Shown: piece after piece, positions 24,675 through 27,155 of the stretch
Layout of the letters: the number at the start of each line of letters is the position of its first letter
How positions within the stretch are numbered: the first letter of the stretch is position 1
Origin: Erysipelotrichaceae bacterium UBA6182
GTDB lineage: Bacteria; Bacillota_I; Bacilli_A; Erysipelotrichales; Erysipelotrichaceae
Length of the DNA: 27,155 bases
Reading direction: 5' to 3'
Assembly (NCBI GenBank): GCA_002422065.1
Contig: DITO01000070.1
Coordinates: forward strand, 1 to 27,155
The notes under the pieces: model-generated
Database searches by the model: none
Seen by the model: the letters and a program-made list of their open reading frames with translations, nothing else
Told to the model about the DNA's origin: nothing
Translations under genes and position numbers: made by a program

Positions 24675-25188
24675 GAACATTAATCACGTGGTTCATGAGT
24701 GGATTGTTCCTTATCTTAAAGAGAATCATTTAATTGTGGATGCGACATGTGGACATGGATATGACACAAAGTTTCTATGTGATCAAAAGGTAAATGTTAT
24801 TGCCTTTGATATTCAGATTGAAGCAATTGAGTATTCTAAAAATCTTCTTAAAGAGTATGCTAATGTTACATTTATTCATGACTCTCATGTTCATCTAGAA
24901 CGCTATATAAAGCATTGTGACGGCATTATATTTAACTGCGGTTATCTACCACATTCTGATAAAAAAGTCATTACAAAGCCTGAATCAACGCTTGAAGCCA
25001 TGGCTAAAGCATATTCTCTACTTTCTGATGATGGTTGGATGTGTGTTACCTTTTATCAAGGACATGATGGTGGTGCAGAGGAAATGAAGTTAGGGATTGA
25101 TTGGATGAGAAAGAACATGAATATTGTTCATGAGTATACGTATGAGAATGTTAATAATCCACCTATCGCAATCTTTGCACAAAAATAG
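24664..25188 (+). CDS. mnmM: tRNA wobble-uridine methyltransferase MnmM (YtqB)
   Basis: Class I SAM-dependent methyltransferase, 174 residues. Motif I is IVDATCGHGYDTKFL (24-38), and the catalytic region reads FNCGYLPHSDK (90-100), followed by FYQGHDGGAEE. These match YtqB, reported as MnmM, which methylates nm5(s2)U34 of tRNA to mnm5(s2)U. Overlap with mnmL by 11 bp and the same gene order as in B. subtilis support a joint pathway. The start ATG 24664 lies within the end of mnmL. A hairpin terminator follows directly. Confidence 0.92.
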   Translation: MRHKNINHVVHEWIVPYLKENHLIVDATCGHGYDTKFLCDQKVNVIAFDIQIEAIEYSKNLLKEYANVTFIHDSHVHLERYIKHCDGIIFNCGYLPHSDKKVITKPESTLEAMAKAYSLLSDDGWMCVTFYQGHDGGAEEMKLGIDWMRKNMNIVHEYTYENVNNPPIAIFAQK

Positions 25189-25212
25189 GCACTTCATTTT
25201 TCTGAAGTGCCT
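25187..25212. terminator. Bidirectional terminator between mnmM and the DUF998-like gene
   Basis: A 10-bp perfect stem (AGGCACTTCA / TGAAGTGCCT) around TTTTTC, followed by TTTACTTTC on the plus strand and by CTATTTTT on the minus strand. It overlaps the stop codon of mnmM and covers the last codons of the convergent gene. Confidence 0.88.
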
Positions 25213-25826
25213 TTACTTTCTTTGATATTGAAACTTGAATTAAGTATTCGATGCGTGAAACTATGGATCCATGTGAATGCCATAATAAACATCGTTCTTT
25301 GAACTATACCTGCAATTTCAGGAAAAGATGCCATAATGATTGAGAATAGTGTTGCTAGAAGTGCAACTGCTATATCAAGATAGCGATATTTGAACTTACT
25401 CTCAATAAATGAAGCTGAAAATGCTAGTAAAACAAAAGAGAAACCTACAAGACTTGCAAAGATAGAATGCATGTTATCCTCAAAAACATTATATGAAATT
25501 CCTTCTATAATGGGGGCATGTTGAAAAATTCCAGTTATGATTAATCCAACTCCAAAAAGGTGTAAACAAATTTGATGAAAATAAAACGTCTTCAAATAGA
25601 AAAGTGATTCTTTAATACAGGCCAATCCTAATATTAGAAAAGTAACATTCATTATCCATGCATTGGGTGCAAACTGAGCCCCAAGGTGACTCGTCGTATT
25701 TTGCACGATTGAATAGGTTTCAACACTGTAGAAAGGAAGGATAAACATCACAAAACATAAAATAATCAAACTTGATAGTACAGGATTATGTTTAATTTTC
25801 CTTAGGTTCAACATGGATTGATTCAT
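25194..25826 (-). CDS. DUF998-like multi-pass membrane protein
   Basis: A 210-residue integral membrane protein with about six hydrophobic segments, a conserved-looking loop NTTSHLGAQFAPNAWIMN, and FGVGLIITGIFQHAP in the middle; this pattern resembles the DUF998 family, whose function is unknown. I chose ATG 25826, which has GAAGGT upstream; the frame is open to a TTG at 25862 with no ribosome site. It follows the OsmC gene by 10 bp, so the two probably form one operon. The last residues are encoded within the shared terminator stem. Confidence 0.65.
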   Translation of the reverse strand: MNQSMLNLRKIKHNPVLSSLIILCFVMFILPFYSVETYSIVQNTTSHLGAQFAPNAWIMNVTFLILGLACIKESLFYLKTFYFHQICLHLFGVGLIITGIFQHAPIIEGISYNVFEDNMHSIFASLVGFSFVLLAFSASFIESKFKYRYLDIAVALLATLFSIIMASFPEIAGIVQRTMFIMAFTWIHSFTHRILNSSFNIKESKGTSEK

Positions 25827-25836
25827 ATCTTTACCT

Positions 25837-26223
25837 TCAAACGAACTTAATGCTCTTCTCAATCTTTATATTTTCATTAAGCGACAACATCACTGGACAA
25901 TACTTGTGCACCAATGTTAAAGCATGTAATGTTTTATCATGATCATTTCCATTTAACTGAACATGAAAAACCATGCTAACAAAAGTAAGTTCTTTTGCTT
26001 TACTATCATGATTAACATCAAAATCCATTTCAATACTTCTCATTACATGATCGATTTGCATTTTATCGAGAATACTATCTAAAACATAACCGCCACATGC
26101 GCCAATGGATGCTACTAACATTTGAACTGGTGAATATCCTAATCCTTTTAATAAAACCCAATGAGCATTGTCATGACTCATTTCATAACCTTGTTCACCC
26201 ATAGTCATGGATAATTTGTACAT
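25837..26223 (-). CDS. OsmC family thiol peroxidase-like protein
   Basis: A 128-residue OsmC/Ohr-superfamily protein. The two family cysteines are present: C43 in SPVQMLVASIGACGGYVLDSIL and C109 in VHKYCPVMLSL. Family members reduce organic hydroperoxides using this cysteine pair; the spacing and short form fit the YhfA-like OsmC branch better than Ohr. Start ATG 26223 follows AAGGAG at good spacing, under a well-formed promoter. It is the first gene of a probable two-gene operon with the DUF998-like protein. Confidence 0.9.
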   Translation of the reverse strand: MYKLSMTMGEQGYEMSHDNAHWVLLKGLGYSPVQMLVASIGACGGYVLDSILDKMQIDHVMRSIEMDFDVNHDSKAKELTFVSMVFHVQLNGNDHDKTLHALTLVHKYCPVMLSLNENIKIEKSIKFV

Positions 26224-26252
26224 AAATTGCTCCTTATTTTTATAACACGCTC

Positions 26253-26281
26253 ATTATAGCAGAAGTAAAACTTATTGTGAA
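26253..26281 (-). promoter_or_regulatory. Promoter of the osmC-like operon
   Basis: On the minus strand TTCACA (5 of 6; plus 26276-26281), a 17-bp spacer, then a perfect TATAAT (plus 26253-26258) with a TGC extension. Confidence 0.82.
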
Positions 26282-26396
26282 ACATATAACAATTTAATGA
26301 ACCAAAGAATTATCTAGAGAATTATGGATTTGACATCAGTTTCTTTTTTTAGAAATTCATGGGCATCTGTTAGCATCTTTTTGAAAACATTAATTA

Positions 26397-26864
26397 TTAT
26401 TTTTCTAGTAGTTTCAATGTAGCAGCTATAAATGAAGGATTACCAAATAATGTGAATCGAGCTTTACCCTCTTTATCATCATAATCATATGAATACTTAG
26501 AACCACCTGAATTAAACTCATTACTGTTAATGACCGTTATCAATTTATCGGACATTTGTTTTGCTGATTCATTATTATCACAATAGTAATCAACAATCGA
26601 ACAAACTTGAATACTTCCACTCATATCTGTATTAACTCCATCAATAAAATCTAGTATTTGTTGTTTTTTGTTGTCTTGAATATCTTTGGAAACTGAACCG
26701 TTATTAAATAGCTTCTCAATATTGAACATTGTAAACCTCCATTGTCCTCCAATTTTTTTGCCTTCTAGACTTCCCGATTTTAGATAATTTCTAATTGTAC
26801 GCGTTGTAAGTCCTGTTATATTTGCGATATCTTCAACAGTAAATAACTTTTCAATCTCATTCAT
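26397..26864 (-). CDS. Small helix-turn-helix (MerR/excisionase-type) DNA-binding protein
   Basis: A 155-residue protein with an N-terminal winged helix (residues 7-52: FTVEDIANITGLTTRTIRNYLKSGSLEGKKIGGQWRF, then IEKLF) of the HTH_17/excisionase type. A charged linker follows (about 56-70). The C-terminal region (about 71-155) is not one I recognise; it contains VCSIVDYYCDNNESAKQMSDKL and ends in SFIAATLKLLEK. ATG 26864 has AAAGGAA upstream. Its promoter is threaded through a set of 10-bp phased repeats, making autoregulation likely. Not a full MerR: the long dimerisation helix is absent. A further open stretch in another frame continues beyond its stop (see findings), so a late frameshift is possible. 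Confidence 0.78.
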   Translation of the reverse strand: MNEIEKLFTVEDIANITGLTTRTIRNYLKSGSLEGKKIGGQWRFTMFNIEKLFNNGSVSKDIQDNKKQQILDFIDGVNTDMSGSIQVCSIVDYYCDNNESAKQMSDKLITVINSNEFNSGGSKYSYDYDDKEGKARFTLFGNPSFIAATLKLLEK

Positions 26865-26885
26865 ACTATCAATTCCTTTCCTATT

Positions 26886-26942
26886 ATTTCATTATATTTC
26901 ATCTTATTTCATATGTAAATACTTAATTTCATATATTTTCAT
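26886..26942 (-). repeat. Helically phased ATTTCAT (ATGAAAT) repeats over the HTH gene promoter
   Basis: On the plus strand ATTTCAT occurs at 26886, 26896, 26906 and 26926, with the near copy TTTTCAT at 26936. All starts are multiples of exactly 10 bp apart; the only skipped register (26916) holds the -35 hexamer. This looks like an operator array for a protein binding one face of the helix. Confidence 0.8.
26891..26919 (-). promoter_or_regulatory. Promoter of the HTH regulator gene
   Basis: On the minus strand TTTACA (5 of 6; plus 26914-26919), a 17-bp spacer, then a perfect TATAAT (plus 26891-26896). Predicted start near 26884, with an AAAGGAA ribosome site downstream. The phased repeats lie in the spacer, at the -10 and upstream of the -35. 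Confidence 0.82.
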
Positions 26943-27028
26943 ATTCATAGATACGATTATAATGACTCAATGATGAGGTTTCTTCTTTTGATTTAAATAA
27001 TTTACTGATTGATATGTTCAATAAGATA

Positions 27029-27155
27029 GAGTCCGTATAATTGTGTAAAAGTAAAAAGGCCATAGAAGTCTGCTATTATGTTAGTAACGACACCACATAA
27101 GGACAAATTCTATGACCCAAATCAATCTTAATTTAAATCTTGAACAGATTCAAGA
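27029..27155 (+). mobile_element. Left end of an IS256-family insertion sequence (truncated by the window)
   Basis: The probable left terminal inverted repeat begins GAGTCCGTATAATTGTG at about 27029, 83 bp before the transposase start; this end sequence and layout are what I expect of IS256-family elements. The right end, the inverted-repeat partner and the target duplication are outside the window, so the exact boundary is uncertain. Confidence 0.65.
27112..27155 (+). CDS. IS256-family transposase, first 14 codons
   Basis: ATG at 27112, preceded by AAGGAC at 9-base spacing, encodes MTQINLNLNLEQIQ and runs off the right edge. This start resembles that of Mutator-type (IS256) transposases of Gram-positive bacteria. 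A TGCTATTAT extended -10 (27071-27079) lies upstream inside the element. The catalytic DDE region is not visible, so family membership rests on the N-terminus and the repeat-like end. Confidence 0.62.
   Translation, partial: MTQINLNLNLEQIQ

Noticed and set aside
26305..26320. Near-palindrome AATTATCTAGAGAATT in the gap between the OsmC and HTH genes
   Set aside because: Short, AT-rich and imperfect, without a U run or link to a promoter; not enough to call an operator or terminator.
1..27155. Search for tRNA, rRNA, CRISPR arrays and prophage genes
   Set aside because: No cloverleaf-like gap, spaced palindromic array or phage structural gene was seen; nearly all sequence is accounted for by the listed genes and short control regions.

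Overview
The window is a gene-dense, AT-rich chromosomal segment of a low-GC Gram-positive bacterium (Bacillota). Supporting signs are the hrcA-grpE-dnaK-dnaJ order under CIRCE operators, AGGAGG-type ribosome sites, a T-box on leuS, an RNase J gene beside def, and mnmL-mnmM (ytqA-ytqB) and rsmD-coaD pairs arranged as in Bacillus. Erysipelotrichia (an Erysipelothrix-like organism) is my best guess, from gene content and sequence feel only; no rRNA is present to confirm it.

Layout. (1) 1-3863, minus: heat-shock operon hrcA-grpE-dnaK-dnaJ (dnaJ runs off the left edge), with one strong sigma-A promoter bracketed by two CIRCE-like operators. (2) 3913-4683, plus: pgeF. (3) 4705-8948, minus: a large CotH-kinase protein with lamin-tail domains, a VTC-domain polyphosphate-polymerase-like protein and a DUF4956 membrane protein, tightly packed. 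(4) 9019-12091, minus: ftsW, rsmD, coaD, msrB and an SRPBCC protein, all overlapping. (5) 12194-14477, plus: def and an RNase J gene, overlapping. (6) A LiaF-like membrane protein (minus) divergent from a membrane-anchored metallophosphoesterase (plus). (7) 16173-21019, plus: three genes under one promoter, encoding an ICMT-like membrane methyltransferase, a GH3-family adenylate-forming enzyme, and a membrane GAF/degenerate-GGDEF/HD-GYP protein. (8) 21022-23664, minus: leuS with a T-box leader. (9) 23724-25188, plus: mnmL-mnmM for tRNA wobble-uridine modification. (10) 25194-26223, minus: an OsmC protein and a DUF998-like membrane protein. (11) 26397-26948: a small HTH regulator whose promoter is threaded through ATTTCAT repeats phased at exactly 10 bp. 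(12) 27029-27155: the left end and first codons of an IS256-family insertion sequence.

Most of the segment is housekeeping (protein folding, translation, division, CoA synthesis, RNA decay). The parts most likely to hold undescribed biology are the methyltransferase/GH3/HD-GYP operon, the CotH-VTC-DUF4956 operon, the HTH gene with helically phased operators, and several genes that lack a Shine-Dalgarno but have an extended -10 element just upstream of the start codon. Convergent gene pairs share short hairpin terminators that overlap or abut the stop codons. No tRNA, rRNA, CRISPR array or prophage was seen.
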